A stretch of DNA of 64,000 bases from Arthrobacter luteolus NBRC 107841 (GCF_001552075.1 NZ_BCQM01000001.1:558001-622000); one strand, 5' to 3'. Shown: positions 16,819 through 25,702, counted from the first letter of the stretch. Notes: generated by a model not told the origin, from the sequence alone. Numbers and translations are program-made.

Positions 16819-16866
16819 GGTTCGGTGACCTGTTCGGTGATCTGTTCGGTGACCTGTCCGGTGAGT
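16819..16866. repeat. Four-unit 12-bp tandem repeat
   Basis: Consecutive units GGTTCGGTGACC, TGTTCGGTGATC, TGTTCGGTGACC and TGTCCGGTGAGT, preceded by degenerate GGTTC-type copies from 16802. The 12-bp period is close to one helical turn plus a base, so it could be a multimeric binding site; it could also be slippage DNA. It lies 165-212 bp upstream of the regulator start. Confidence 0.75.
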
Positions 16867-16984
16867 GGCAGGCCTGGCGGCCCGGGAGCGTGGAAGGCCG
16901 CGGGAGTTGCGCATCCGGATACTCAGCGGACTGCGCCGGCAGCAGCGTGTGATCCGCGGGCAGCTTTTCGGCCTGCGGAAACGG

Positions 16985-17020
16985 CAGAAGCCGGGGCCGC
17001 GGATGCGGCCCCGGCTTCTG
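16985..17020. terminator. Terminator downstream of fprA
   Basis: Perfect 16-bp stem (16985-17000 with 17005-17020), loop GGAT, 22 bp past the fprA stop. A short TTT lies a few bases beyond on the minus strand. Confidence 0.75.
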
Positions 17021-17042
17021 AAGCTGAGGGTGTTGCCGGGTG

Positions 17043-18470
17043 CTACTGCACGCCCTGCCGGCTGGTCCGGATCATCTCCTCGCGGTCCACTACCTTGACG
17101 CGTTCGCGGACCAGGTCGCCAACACCGGGATCGCCGTGGACGTAGCTGGCGCCCAGCGACATCTCGTGGGCGTCGAGCTGCTTCCAGCCCTGCCAGGTGG
17201 TGTACTCAACGCCGCGCTCTTCGAGAAGGCTGATGATGGCGTCCGGTTCCGGCTCTTCGGCAGCAGGCAGCGTCCGGCGGTCTTCCAGCAGGAAGCCGAT
17301 GGTCTCCAGGGCATCACCCTTGGTATGGCCAATGAGGCCAACCGGGCCACGCTTGATCCAGCCGGTCGCGTAGATGCCGGGAATGGGCTGGCCGTCGGTG
17401 TCCACCACGCGGCCGCCCTCATTCGGAATCACGCCGCGGCGGGAGTCGTAGCCCACCTCGGGCAGTTCGGAGCCGAAGTAGCCCACCGCCCGGTAGACGG
17501 CCTGGACGGGGTAATCCACGAACTCGCCGGTGCCGCGGGCGTTGCCGGTGCCGTCGAGTTCGGTGCGTTCCATCTTGATTCCGGCAACCTTGCCCGGAGT
17601 GGCGGGATCGTCGTGGATCTCCACCGGGGAGTGCAGGAAATGCAGGTGCAGGCGGCGGGAGGCACCGGTGTCCTGCTCCTCAACGAGCCAGTTAGTCAGC
17701 GTGTTGACCATGGTCTTGGTCTGGTTGTTGGTGCGGATCTGCTCATCCGAGGCCTCATCGAACTCGAAGTCCTCCGGGTACAGCACAATGTCCACGTCGC
17801 GGGAGTGCGAGAGTTCCCGCAGTTCCAGCGGAGTGAACTTCACCTGGGCCGGTCCGCGGCGGCCAAAGATATGGACATCCGTGACGGGTGACTTCTTCAG
17901 TCCCTCGTAGACGTTCGCCGGAATCTCGGTGGTCAGCAGGTCATCAGCGTGCTTGGAGAGGATCCGTGCGACGTCGAGGGCCACGTTGCCGTTGCCGATG
18001 ACGGCGATTTCCTTGGCGTCCAGGGGCCAGTCCCGCGGAACATCCGGATTGCCGTCATACCAGGAGACAAAATCGGCGCCGCCGTAGGAACCGTCCAGCT
18101 CAATCCCGGGAATGTCCAGCGGCGCATCCTTGAGCGCGCCGGTGGCGAAGATGACCGCGTCATAGAAGTGCCGGAAGTCCTTGAGCGTCAGGTCGCGGCC
18201 GTAGTTCACGTTGCCCAGGAAGCGGATATCGCCGCGGTCCAGGACCTTCTCCAGCGCCTTGACGATGCCTTTGATGCGGGGATGGTCGGGAGCAACGCCA
18301 TAGCGGATCAGCCCGTAGGGGGTGGGGTACTGGTCGAAGAGGTCGATGCTGACGTCGAAGTCGCGGTCGGCTTTGGTCAGGATGTCTGCCGCGTAAACGC
18401 CGGCCGGACCAGCACCGATAATTGCTACTCGCATGGGACGCTGCGAGCTGTCCGGGGCTGTGTTAGACAC
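17043..18470 (-). CDS. fprA: Ferredoxin/adrenodoxin-type NADP reductase
   Basis: 475-residue FAD flavoprotein like mycobacterial FprA and adrenodoxin reductase; moves electrons between NADPH and ferredoxins. FAD-binding motif AIIGAGPAGVYAADIL at the N-terminus; YPTPYGLIRYGVAPDHP is a family fingerprint; NADP-binding segment VIGNGNVALDVARIL; C-terminal ATGWIKRGPVGLIGHTKGDA. Starts with GTG after an AAGGAC site. The redox partner is not encoded nearby. Monocistronic, with a strong hairpin after it. Confidence 0.93.
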   Translation of the reverse strand: MSNTAPDSSQRPMRVAIIGAGPAGVYAADILTKADRDFDVSIDLFDQYPTPYGLIRYGVAPDHPRIKGIVKALEKVLDRGDIRFLGNVNYGRDLTLKDFRHFYDAVIFATGALKDAPLDIPGIELDGSYGGADFVSWYDGNPDVPRDWPLDAKEIAVIGNGNVALDVARILSKHADDLLTTEIPANVYEGLKKSPVTDVHIFGRRGPAQVKFTPLELRELSHSRDVDIVLYPEDFEFDEASDEQIRTNNQTKTMVNTLTNWLVEEQDTGASRRLHLHFLHSPVEIHDDPATPGKVAGIKMERTELDGTGNARGTGEFVDYPVQAVYRAVGYFGSELPEVGYDSRRGVIPNEGGRVVDTDGQPIPGIYATGWIKRGPVGLIGHTKGDALETIGFLLEDRRTLPAAEEPEPDAIISLLEERGVEYTTWQGWKQLDAHEMSLGASYVHGDPGVGDLVRERVKVVDREEMIRTSRQGVQ

Positions 18471-18653
18471 GTAAAGTCCTTCTTCTCGGGAGATCTCTGA
18501 AAGTCAGGGAGCAAGTCACTGAACGTCACTGAACGCAAATGGCGCACATTTGTTTATTCTAATTGCCGCGTACCACGGCGTCTAAACGGCACCGGCGCCA
18601 ACCCGCGAAAACGGACACGGAATATGCGCAGGGCGTAGTGCGTTGCACCGCAC

Positions 18654-19718
18654 ATGCCCAATGAGCAACCTCCCGGCAGTTCCCCTGCCTACGCCGCCTC
18701 AAATACCGCCGCCCGGAATGCGCAGGGACCGCCAGCGCAGGGCACCGCCGCCCCGGCATCGGATGCGGGTCCGCCCGGAACGGTGAACGGGCCCGAGCGG
18801 GAGGGCAAAATCAGCGGGTCCGGTCTGCTCTTTGGCATTGGCGCCTACGGCATTTGGGGATTCCTGCCGCTGTACTTCCTGCTCCTGGAACCGGCGGGAC
18901 CAGTGGAGATTGTCGCCGCGCGGGTTGTCTTCTCCCTGGTGTTCTGCGCCTTCCTGCTGACGGTGATGCGGTCCTGGCGCCGGGCATTGACCTCGGTGCG
19001 GGATCTGCGGATGCTGGGCACCCTGTCCCTGGCTGCAGTGCTGATTGCCGTGAACTGGCTGGTCTTTTCCTGGGCCGTGCTTAACGGCCATGCCGTCGAG
19101 GCCGCCCTGGGCTACTTCATCAACCCGCTGGTTTCGGTCCTGCTGGGTGTTTTCCTGCTGAAGGAGCGGCTGCGGCCCCTGCAGTGGGCAGCCATCTCGG
19201 TGGGCTTCATCGCGGTCCTGGTTTTGGCATTCGCGTACGGCAATGTTCCCTGGGTCGCGCTGACCCTGGCGTTCAGCTTCGGTTTTTACGGCCTGGTCAA
19301 GAAGGGCGTCGGCGGGAAGGTTGATGCCGTCTCCAGCCTGTCCATCGAGACCGCCGTGCTGGCTCCGCTGGCCGGCGTCGTCCTGGTGGTGATGGCTGCC
19401 AACGGCACCGGCACGCTGCTCAGCTTCGGGCCGGCCCATTTCTGGCTGCTGGCCGCGTCGGGCATTGCCACGGCCGTGCCCCTGATCTTCTTCGGCGCGG
19501 CGGCCAGCCGGCTGCCGCTGACCATGGTGGGGATGCTCCAGTACCTGGCGCCGGTCCTGCAGTTCATCATGGCCCTGGTCGTCTTCCAGGAGGCCATGCC
19601 TCCCGAGCGCTGGGCAGGGTTTGGGCTCGTATGGCTTGCGCTGGCCATGCTCAGCATCGACATGATGGGTTCCCCGCGCCGGGCCCGGATCCGCCGGGCG
19701 GCTGCCAGCACGGCATAG
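18654..19718 (+). CDS. rarD: RarD-like EamA-family transporter
   Basis: 354 residues. A 50-residue polar, Ala/Gly/Pro-rich N-terminus precedes about ten membrane helices in two EamA repeats. RarD hallmarks: FGIGAYGIWGFLPLYF, RVVFSLVF, NWLVFSWAVLNGHAVEAALGYFINPL. Substrate unknown in general (E. coli RarD confers chloramphenicol tolerance). No ribosome site precedes the ATG. Divergent from fprA over a 183-bp gap and closed by a bidirectional terminator. Confidence 0.88.
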   Translation: MPNEQPPGSSPAYAASNTAARNAQGPPAQGTAAPASDAGPPGTVNGPEREGKISGSGLLFGIGAYGIWGFLPLYFLLLEPAGPVEIVAARVVFSLVFCAFLLTVMRSWRRALTSVRDLRMLGTLSLAAVLIAVNWLVFSWAVLNGHAVEAALGYFINPLVSVLLGVFLLKERLRPLQWAAISVGFIAVLVLAFAYGNVPWVALTLAFSFGFYGLVKKGVGGKVDAVSSLSIETAVLAPLAGVVLVVMAANGTGTLLSFGPAHFWLLAASGIATAVPLIFFGAAASRLPLTMVGMLQYLAPVLQFIMALVVFQEAMPPERWAGFGLVWLALAMLSIDMMGSPRRARIRRAAASTA

Positions 19719-19754
19719 CGGGTGCTGCCGGCAGGGACCACGGGGCCGGAAACG

Positions 19755-19790
19755 AGGAAAGCGCAGGACCGGCTGGTCCTGCGCTTTCCT
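19755..19790. terminator. Bidirectional terminator between rarD and the CAP gene
   Basis: Perfect 16-bp stem (19755-19770 with 19775-19790), loop GGCT, lying between two convergent genes. Arms begin AGGAAA and end TTTCCT, followed by GTTT. Confidence 0.8.
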
Positions 19791-19806
19791 GTTTGCCTGC
19801 TGGCCG

Positions 19807-21261
19807 CTAGGCCGTCTCGGACCGGCGGCCCCGCAGGTACACCAGGGCTGCTGCCCCGGCGATGATCATGGCCGCACCCGTTCCAGCGAGCAGCGCCTGG
19901 CCGGCTGAGAACCCGGTCGAGGCCAGCTCAGCGGGTGCACCAGGCCCTGCAGCAGTGGCTACGCCGAGCACGTTGACCTCAGCCTGCACCGTGAAGGCCT
20001 GCCAGCCGGCCAGGGCGCCGTCCCGTTCGTACAGGGCTACCCGGTGGCCGCCGGCTTCCAGCCCGGCGGGGATGTCGATCCGCAGCAAGCCGTTCGCATC
20101 AACGGTGAAGCTGCCGGCCTTTACGGGCGTGGAATGCAGGAAGACCTGATATTCGTGTCCCGGCGTGAGCCCGGAAAGGGTGAGGCTGCTGCCGCTGGTC
20201 CTGGTTTCGAAGCTGCCGCGCGCATCGGGGGTCAGCGCCGCAGGGTCGCTGGTCTGCAGCTCAACGCGTTCTCCAACCCCGGTGGCAGCTGCCGGGTTGC
20301 CAGCTGCTGGGTTGCCAGCTGCCGGGTTGCCTGCTGCCGGCTCGACGCCGGTTCCCTCAGGTTCGGGGGTTTCCAGGACCGGTGTTTCCACCGGATCAGG
20401 CGTCTGCGACGGCGCTTCCGGGGAAGGCTCTGTGGATTCCACCGGGGCAGGGGGATCCGTCACCGGTGCCTGCGGGGTTTCGCTGGGTGCAGCCGGCAGA
20501 GTCGGCTCGGCCGGTGCTTCGGTCGGCGCCGGTGCCGGTTCCGGCACGGTTTCAGCGGGCGGGTTGCTCGGAGCGGGTTCCGGCGCGGGAGCCGGTGCGG
20601 GAGCCGACGGTTCAGCCGAAGGCTCCGGATCCGGCGCCGTTTCCGCCGGCGGATCGGCCGGTGCCGGCTCAACTGGCGGTGCCGGCTCTACCGGCGGTGC
20701 AGGCTCCGCGGGCACCGTGGGCTCCGGCGCAGGAGCCGGCGTTTCAGCAGGCGGGGCAGGTACGGCCGTGCCGGCGTACTGACCGAAGTTGACGGTGGCC
20801 AGGTACACGCCCTTGTTCGGCCCCTCCGTCAGCTGGACCACACCGATTCCGATGTCCGTATCCGCAGCACCAAGCATGTTCCCCCGGTGCGGGGCAGAGT
20901 TAACCCACCATTGGAAGGCCTGGTCGACGCTCATGTTCCAGGCGATGTTCTCGGAGTACCCCAGCGCGCCCGCCGGGTACTGGGCAGCAAAATCCGGGTT
21001 GTGCAGGAAAGTGCCGGCGCCGTGGACGCTGGCGGTCTGCGCAGACCGCAGGGTCCAGTCCTGGGCGACGGCGGCGATGCCGCTGTTCCAGGCCAGCGGC
21101 TTGAGTGCATGCTGTGCACGGTATTCGTTGATCAGGGAGTGCAGCCTGCCGGCCGCCACACCATCCAATGAAGTGGCCGACGCCGCGGGCAGCGCCACGG
21201 CTGTCGCCCCCAGAGCCAGCATCAGGGCAGCGAAAGCCCCAGCGAGTTTCCTCAGTCGCAT
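19807..21261 (-). CDS. Secreted CAP-domain protein anchored by an LAxTG sortase signal
   Basis: 484 residues, exported and wall-bound. Signal peptide 1-29 (cleavage near ASA|T). CAP/SCP domain about 36-162, with INEYRAQHALKPL, HNPDFAAQ and SENIAWNMS. Residues 168-325 are a Pro/Ala/Glu-rich spacer ending in AAGNP repeats; 330-430 is a small beta-type domain (SGSSLTLSGLTPGHEYQVFL). The C-terminus has LASTG at 446-450, a membrane helix and an RGRR tail, a class E sortase signal. The CAP family includes many extracellular proteins of unclear activity. A 100-nt leader and its own promoter precede it. Confidence 0.87.
   Translation of the reverse strand: MRLRKLAGAFAALMLALGATAVALPAASATSLDGVAAGRLHSLINEYRAQHALKPLAWNSGIAAVAQDWTLRSAQTASVHGAGTFLHNPDFAAQYPAGALGYSENIAWNMSVDQAFQWWVNSAPHRGNMLGAADTDIGIGVVQLTEGPNKGVYLATVNFGQYAGTAVPAPPAETPAPAPEPTVPAEPAPPVEPAPPVEPAPADPPAETAPDPEPSAEPSAPAPAPAPEPAPSNPPAETVPEPAPAPTEAPAEPTLPAAPSETPQAPVTDPPAPVESTEPSPEAPSQTPDPVETPVLETPEPEGTGVEPAAGNPAAGNPAAGNPAAATGVGERVELQTSDPAALTPDARGSFETRTSGSSLTLSGLTPGHEYQVFLHSTPVKAGSFTVDANGLLRIDIPAGLEAGGHRVALYERDGALAGWQAFTVQAEVNVLGVATAAGPGAPAELASTGFSAGQALLAGTGAAMIIAGAAALVYLRGRRSETA
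20291..20335. repeat. Three 15-bp tandem repeats inside the CAP gene
   Basis: Units at 20291-20305, 20306-20320 and 20321-20335 differ by one or two bases and encode AAGNP three times. Length variation between strains would be expected. Confidence 0.75.
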
Positions 21262-21371
21262 TATGTAAATCCTTATGCCTCGAGACCCGCGGCAGTCCAC
21301 CGTGGAGGCCTATGCTGCGCGTCCATCCCCACCGGACGCGACACACCGCATGCGCGCGGTGCTTGACAAGC

Positions 21372-21400
21372 AATCTAACGCAGACCTCACAGATTCACAA
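21372..21400 (-). promoter_or_regulatory. Sigma-70-like promoter of the CAP gene
   Basis: On the minus strand TTGTGA (21400-21395), a 17-bp spacer and TAGATT (21377-21372). The implied start near 21365 gives a leader of about 100 nt before the ATG at 21261, containing a GCGTCC/GGACGC hairpin. Confidence 0.55.
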
Positions 21401-21489
21401 CAATCCCATGATTACCACAAGTCACAGGAGCACCAGTTGTGACTTCCTGGCCGAAGAACATCCGGTACCGATTCCCCCAGGCAGCGCAC

Positions 21490-23136
21490 CTACCCCAGGA
21501 AGCCCGCGGCGTCGTACAGCATTTCTCCTCCGACGACGGTGCCCACTACCTCCGTTTCGCGGATGCGGGACGGATCAATGCCGAACAGGTCTTCAGAGAG
21601 CACCGTGAAATCGGCGAGCATCCCGCGCCGCAGGGTGCCCTTGTCCCGTTCCTGGCCCACCGCGTAGGCGGAACCGAAGGTGTACGCGCGGACGGCTTCG
21701 CCGACGGTGAGCCGCTCTTCCGCGCCCAGGACCCGCCCGGAAGCCGTGCGCCGGTTGACCATGTCATGGATGGAAACCAGCGGATTTCCGTCAGAAACGG
21801 GTGAATCGGTGGATCCGGGCAGGACCATCCCCGCATTCAGCAGTGATTTCATGCGGTAGATCAACGGCGCCAGCGCCGGTTCGACGGCGTCCATCATGCC
21901 GTCGCCGAAGTCGGAGATGAAGCTTCCCTGCGGAACTGCCGTGAGTTCCAGGGCTGCCGCCCGGGCCACCTGTGCGTCCGACGCCAGTGCGAAATGCTCG
22001 ATCCGGTGCCGCACGCCGGGCCGCGGCAGGATGCGCTGCGCTTCTTCGACCGCATCCATCACATGGTCGATGGCCGCGTCGCCGATGGCATGCGTGGCCA
22101 CCGTCCAGCCGGCGGTGTGCGCTCCGATGATCATGCTTCGAAGTTCCTCGGCGTTGTACTGCATCACCCCGTGGTTGTGCGGTTCGCCGTGGTAGCAGTG
22201 GTGCATCGCCGCGGACCGCCCGATGAAGGAGCCGTCGGAGACGATCTTGACCGGGCCGACGCGCAGCCGGTCATCCCCCAGCCCGGTGCGGATCCCCAGA
22301 TCGAGCCCGAACAGGTCCTGGCCCTTCATACCTTCCACCGCGTGCAAAGTAGTGCAGTATGGCATCAGGGTCACCCGGGTGCGCAGGGTCCCCTCCTCCA
22401 CCGCCTGCTGGTAGGAGTGGAAGTCCAGCGGGGTGTTGCCGACCATGCGGTGGTCCCCGACGCCGGGTTCCGTCACCGAAGTGAGGCCGTACCGCAGCGC
22501 CTGGCGGCCGGCCAGGCCGAGGTTCCGCTGCACCTCACCCAGGTCCATGGGCCGGACCATATCGTAAATCAGCACCATGGCCCGTTCCTGGAGCAGCCCG
22601 GTGGCGCGGCCTTCGGCGTCGCGTTCCACGTGACCGCCGGCAAAGTCCGGAACGCCCAGGCGGCCCGGGTAGCCGGCCAGCTCAAAGGCGCGGGTACTGG
22701 CCGCACCCATGTGGCCGGAGACGTGTTCCAGGAACACCGGCCGCCCGCCGGATGCCTGGTGCAGGGCTTCGGCGTCGGGATGGGACCCGAGGAAGTTCTG
22801 GTCGTAGCCGGATCCACGGACCCAGCCCTCGGCCGGCAGGGTCCGCGCGTGTTCCGCTACGGCCGCGTAGAGCTCCGCCAGGGTCCGCACCTTGCCGGGC
22901 CGCAGATCCAGCGCAGCGAGCCGGGCGCCGGTCAGGGACAGATGGAAGTGTGCGTCGTGGAAGCCCGGAAACACCGCTGCTCCGCGCAGGTCGATCACCT
23001 GCGCCGCACTGACGCCATCCAGGTCGGCGTCGAACCCGGCAATCCGTCCGCCGATAACGCCGACGCGGCTGGCAAGGGGATAGTCCGGGTCCAGGGTGTG
23101 GAACTGTCCGTTGGTAAAGATGGCATCAATGCGCAT
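21490..23136 (-). CDS. YtcJ-like amidohydrolase
   Basis: 548-residue metal-dependent hydrolase of the amidohydrolase superfamily, amidohydrolase_3 branch. The first metal site is HDAHFH near residue 62; other conserved parts are KIVSDGSFIGRSA, THAIGDAAIDHVMDAV, RIEHFALAS and PGSTDSPVSDGNPL. Physiological substrates of YtcJ-type enzymes are mostly unknown. It follows the MHS transporter gene on the same strand, with a terminator-like hairpin between them, suggesting import and hydrolysis of one compound under LysR control. Confidence 0.85.
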   Translation of the reverse strand: MRIDAIFTNGQFHTLDPDYPLASRVGVIGGRIAGFDADLDGVSAAQVIDLRGAAVFPGFHDAHFHLSLTGARLAALDLRPGKVRTLAELYAAVAEHARTLPAEGWVRGSGYDQNFLGSHPDAEALHQASGGRPVFLEHVSGHMGAASTRAFELAGYPGRLGVPDFAGGHVERDAEGRATGLLQERAMVLIYDMVRPMDLGEVQRNLGLAGRQALRYGLTSVTEPGVGDHRMVGNTPLDFHSYQQAVEEGTLRTRVTLMPYCTTLHAVEGMKGQDLFGLDLGIRTGLGDDRLRVGPVKIVSDGSFIGRSAAMHHCYHGEPHNHGVMQYNAEELRSMIIGAHTAGWTVATHAIGDAAIDHVMDAVEEAQRILPRPGVRHRIEHFALASDAQVARAAALELTAVPQGSFISDFGDGMMDAVEPALAPLIYRMKSLLNAGMVLPGSTDSPVSDGNPLVSIHDMVNRRTASGRVLGAEERLTVGEAVRAYTFGSAYAVGQERDKGTLRRGMLADFTVLSEDLFGIDPSRIRETEVVGTVVGGEMLYDAAGFLG

Positions 23137-23154
23137 GGGTTTTCCTAGCTTTGG

Positions 23155-23194
23155 CCCGGCGCCGGAACAGGTGGGGAACGGTTCCAGCGCCGGG
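23155..23194 (-). terminator. Hairpin between the MHS transporter and amidohydrolase genes
   Basis: A 14-bp stem with one mismatch (23155-23168 with 23181-23194) and a 12-nt loop, 20 bp after the transporter stop. It may be a terminator or an attenuator for the amidohydrolase. Confidence 0.5.
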
Positions 23195-23214
23195 AGATGT
23201 GCGGTGGGTGCCGG

Positions 23215-24537
23215 TCAGGCCGTTGCGTTTACCGGATCGTTTTGGGCTGCGTGCCGCCGGTTGGCAGCACGGGAAAGCCCGAGGACGCCGAGAATGGTGG
23301 CCAGCAGCATGGCGGTGTAGAACGCCGCCACACCCCAGGGACTGCCGTTTGAGCTGTTCAGGATCCACTGCGCCACCAGCGGAGTGGCGCCGCCGATCAG
23401 CGACGAGCACAGCTGGTAGGCCAGGGAGACTCCGGTGTACCGGATGTTGGCGGGGAAGGCTGAGGCCAGCGAGTTGGCCAGCAGCGCGTAGTAGGCGGTG
23501 CCGCCCAGGCAGGTGATGTACAGGGTGATGGCGATGGCCCCGGGGTTGGCCGAGCTGATCGCCTGGAAGAACGGGACCACCATAACGACCGCCAGTACCA
23601 GCCCCCAGACCATAACCTTCACGGCCCCGATCTTCTCCGCGATCCAGGCGGCAATCGGCTGCCAGATGAACTGGAGGATTGCCATTCCGAGCAGGACGTT
23701 CAGCATGGTCTGACGCTCGATGCCCAGGGTTCCCGTAGTCCAGGACAGCAGGAATGTGTTGGTGAAGTAAGCCAGGGAGATACCCATGATGGAGGCAGCG
23801 ATGCCCAGGAAAACGATGGTGGGTGCACTGCGGAAGACCTCGGCGATGGGAGCCTTGACGACGGTGTTGCTGGCCTTAGCGGCCTCGAAGTCCGCTGATT
23901 CTTCGACCTTGAGGCGGATGAGGAGGCCAATGACCACCAGCAGTGCGGAGACCAGGAACGGAATGCGCCAGCCCCAGGACAGGAAGGCCTCGTCGGGCAG
24001 CATACCCACCAGCATGAAGGCGACGGTGGCCAGGATTGATCCGGCAGGTGATCCCTGTTGGACCCAGGCCCCAGCCATGCCCTTCTTTTTCTCGCTGGCG
24101 TTCTCCGTGGCCAGCAGGACAGCCCCGCCCCATTCGCCGCCGACGGCGATCCCCTGCAGCGCGCGCAGGATGATCAGCAGGACCGGAGCCATCACGCCGA
24201 TCTGGGCGTAGCCCGGCAGCAGGCCGATCAGGGTCGTGGCGCTGCCCATCATGATCAGGGTGATCACCAGGACATTTTTGCGTCCGAGCTTGTCCCCGAA
24301 GTGGCCGAAGATCATGCCGCCGATGGGTCGGGCCAGGAAGCCCACCCAGAAGGTTGCGAAGGACGCCATCAGGGCTGCTGCGGGCGATGCTCCGGGGTAG
24401 AAAACATGCCCGAACACCAGAGCGGCGGCGGTGCCGAAAATGTAGAAGTCGTACCACTCGATGGCCGTGCCAACGAAGGCACCCGTGGTGGAACGCTTCT
24501 GCCGGGCACCGGCGTCTTGCGTGGAGGAAGCTGTCAA
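23215..24537 (-). CDS. MHS-family metabolite:proton symporter
   Basis: 440 residues, 12 helices. The MHS fingerprint FVGTAIEWYDFYIFGTAAALVF opens the protein, and the loop after helix 2 reads GHFGDKLGRKNVLV; LRALQGIAVGGEWGGAVLLATE is also characteristic. MHS carriers import carboxylates, betaines or aromatic acids; the substrate here is unknown. The start is taken as TTG at 24537 because CAAGGACT precedes it and the homology begins soon after. Divergent from the LysR gene at 24663. Confidence 0.87.
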   Translation of the reverse strand: MTASSTQDAGARQKRSTTGAFVGTAIEWYDFYIFGTAAALVFGHVFYPGASPAAALMASFATFWVGFLARPIGGMIFGHFGDKLGRKNVLVITLIMMGSATTLIGLLPGYAQIGVMAPVLLIILRALQGIAVGGEWGGAVLLATENASEKKKGMAGAWVQQGSPAGSILATVAFMLVGMLPDEAFLSWGWRIPFLVSALLVVIGLLIRLKVEESADFEAAKASNTVVKAPIAEVFRSAPTIVFLGIAASIMGISLAYFTNTFLLSWTTGTLGIERQTMLNVLLGMAILQFIWQPIAAWIAEKIGAVKVMVWGLVLAVVMVVPFFQAISSANPGAIAITLYITCLGGTAYYALLANSLASAFPANIRYTGVSLAYQLCSSLIGGATPLVAQWILNSSNGSPWGVAAFYTAMLLATILGVLGLSRAANRRHAAQNDPVNATA

Positions 24538-24637
24538 CGTGGAGTCCTTGAGGTGTCTGGCCTGGATTCGGATCCGGGCGGAATGTGATGCAGAACCCAC
24601 TTTGCGGCAGCGGCAAGATAACTGTCTAATGACTTTT

Positions 24638-24656
24638 TGGCACAGTGCCATAACCT
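24638..24656 (+). promoter_or_regulatory. LysR operator candidate and leaderless promoter
   Basis: TGGCAC-A-GTGCCA is a perfect 13-bp palindrome at 24638-24650. It abuts TAACCT at 24651-24656, which fits a -10 box and lies exactly 6 nt before the ATG at 24663, the spacing of a leaderless mRNA. LysR autoregulation at a divergent promoter would look like this. Confidence 0.5.
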
Positions 24657-24662
24657 ATGGAC

Positions 24663-25595
24663 ATGATGGATCAGCGTGACCTGCAGTATTTTCTGGCCGT
24701 GACCGGCCACGGCACCGTGAGCGCGGCCGCTGCGGCGATCTACGTTTCCCAGCCCGCTGTCTCCCGCCGGATTGCCGGACTGGAGCGGAAACTGGGGGTG
24801 CGGCTCTTCCGGCGGACAGCCTCGGGAATGAAGCTCACCCCGGCCGGGGAACGCGTGCGGGAGCTGGCCCAGGACCTGCAGAACCGGCAGGACCGGGCGG
24901 ACGGGGTGCTGCGGGCCATGCGCCGGGGACATCAGTCCTTTACTGTGGCCTGCCCTGAGACAACAGGGAACTTCTTCATCGCGCCGTTCATTGCCGAGGG
25001 CGCCCCGATCGCGGACATCCAGCCGGCCCATCCCGGTGAGGTGTATGCCCGGCTGTCCACCGGAGTGGACATGGCGGTCAACACCTCCGAGCCCCCGCCG
25101 CACCTGCGCGGACACCACCTGGCGTCGGCACCGGTGTTCGTGCACTTCCGCTCCGGTGGCCGGCTGGCCGCTTCCCGCGGCGAAGCGGAGCTCGCCGATG
25201 TTGCCCGTGAGGCCATGCTGCTGCCCGGCCATGGCAGTGCGATCGAGCGAACCGTCCGGGACACGGCCCTGGCCGGGGGAATCGATCTGGCCCTGGCCCG
25301 CACCACGAGCAACGGCACCATGGCCCAGGCCATGGCGGCTGCGGGCCACGGAAAGGCGGTCACCATTGAACCGGCAGGCTTCGGCTTGGAGAGCGCCTTC
25401 CTGGTCCACCGGGGCAGGCGCCTCAGCGTCGGCCTCTACGCCGGCTGGGAACCGGACCACTATGCTGCTGCGGAACTTGGCGGCCTCGCAGCTGCCCTCG
25501 GGGTCTGGATGCAGGCCCGGATTCCCCGCCTGACCACCGTGGGGCCACCGCACACCGCCTCCACCGTTCCGGAGGGCCTGCTGCCGCCCTCCTGA
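24663..25595 (+). CDS. LysR-type transcriptional regulator
   Basis: 310 residues from the ATG at 24663; an ATG two codons earlier gives 312. N-terminal winged helix 1-60: LQYFLAVTGHGTVSAAAAAIYVSQPAVSRR (split: LQYFLAVTGHG, then SQPAVSRRIAGLERKLG) and LFRRTASGMKLTPAGE, followed by an effector domain close to the CynR/CysB fold. It is divergent from the MHS transporter, the usual position of a LysR regulator relative to its target. No ribosome site; the -10 spacing supports a leaderless start. Confidence 0.87.
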   Translation: MMDQRDLQYFLAVTGHGTVSAAAAAIYVSQPAVSRRIAGLERKLGVRLFRRTASGMKLTPAGERVRELAQDLQNRQDRADGVLRAMRRGHQSFTVACPETTGNFFIAPFIAEGAPIADIQPAHPGEVYARLSTGVDMAVNTSEPPPHLRGHHLASAPVFVHFRSGGRLAASRGEAELADVAREAMLLPGHGSAIERTVRDTALAGGIDLALARTTSNGTMAQAMAAAGHGKAVTIEPAGFGLESAFLVHRGRRLSVGLYAGWEPDHYAAAELGGLAAALGVWMQARIPRLTTVGPPHTASTVPEGLLPPS

Positions 25596-25620
25596 GAGCT
25601 GCATCCGCCCGCGGGAAACG

Positions 25621-25667
25621 GGAAGCCCGCGGCACTCCCCCATCAGCGGGGGTGTCCGCGGGCTTCC
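25621..25667. terminator. Terminator between lysR and the APC permease gene
   Basis: 12-bp perfect outer arms (25621-25632 with 25656-25667) and an imperfect C5/G5 inner stem, between two convergent genes. Confidence 0.7.
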
Positions 25668-25702
25668 CTGCAGGCGCAGGTTTGCCGTGCCGGGCTAACC
25701 GG

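Larger units (their letters stand above)
16655..17042. other. 388-bp gene-free region with repeats and hairpins
   Basis: Gap upstream of the GAF regulator and downstream of fprA. It holds an 8-bp-arm palindrome, a four-unit 12-bp tandem repeat and the fprA terminator, listed separately. A minus-strand open frame crosses it, but the product is only an HRTGHRTD-type repeat and has no family features. Confidence 0.6.

Noticed and set aside
16819-16866. Possible CRISPR array
   Set aside because: Units are contiguous 12-mers without spacers, and no cas gene is present.
16663-16914. Minus-strand frame with HRTGHRTD repeats
   Set aside because: The periodic peptide is only the 12-bp tandem repeat read as protein; no ribosome site or family features.
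21262-21365. c-di-AMP (ydaO-yuaA) riboswitch in the CAP leader
   Set aside because: Such leaders occur before actinobacterial wall genes, but I could not find the conserved motif blocks here.
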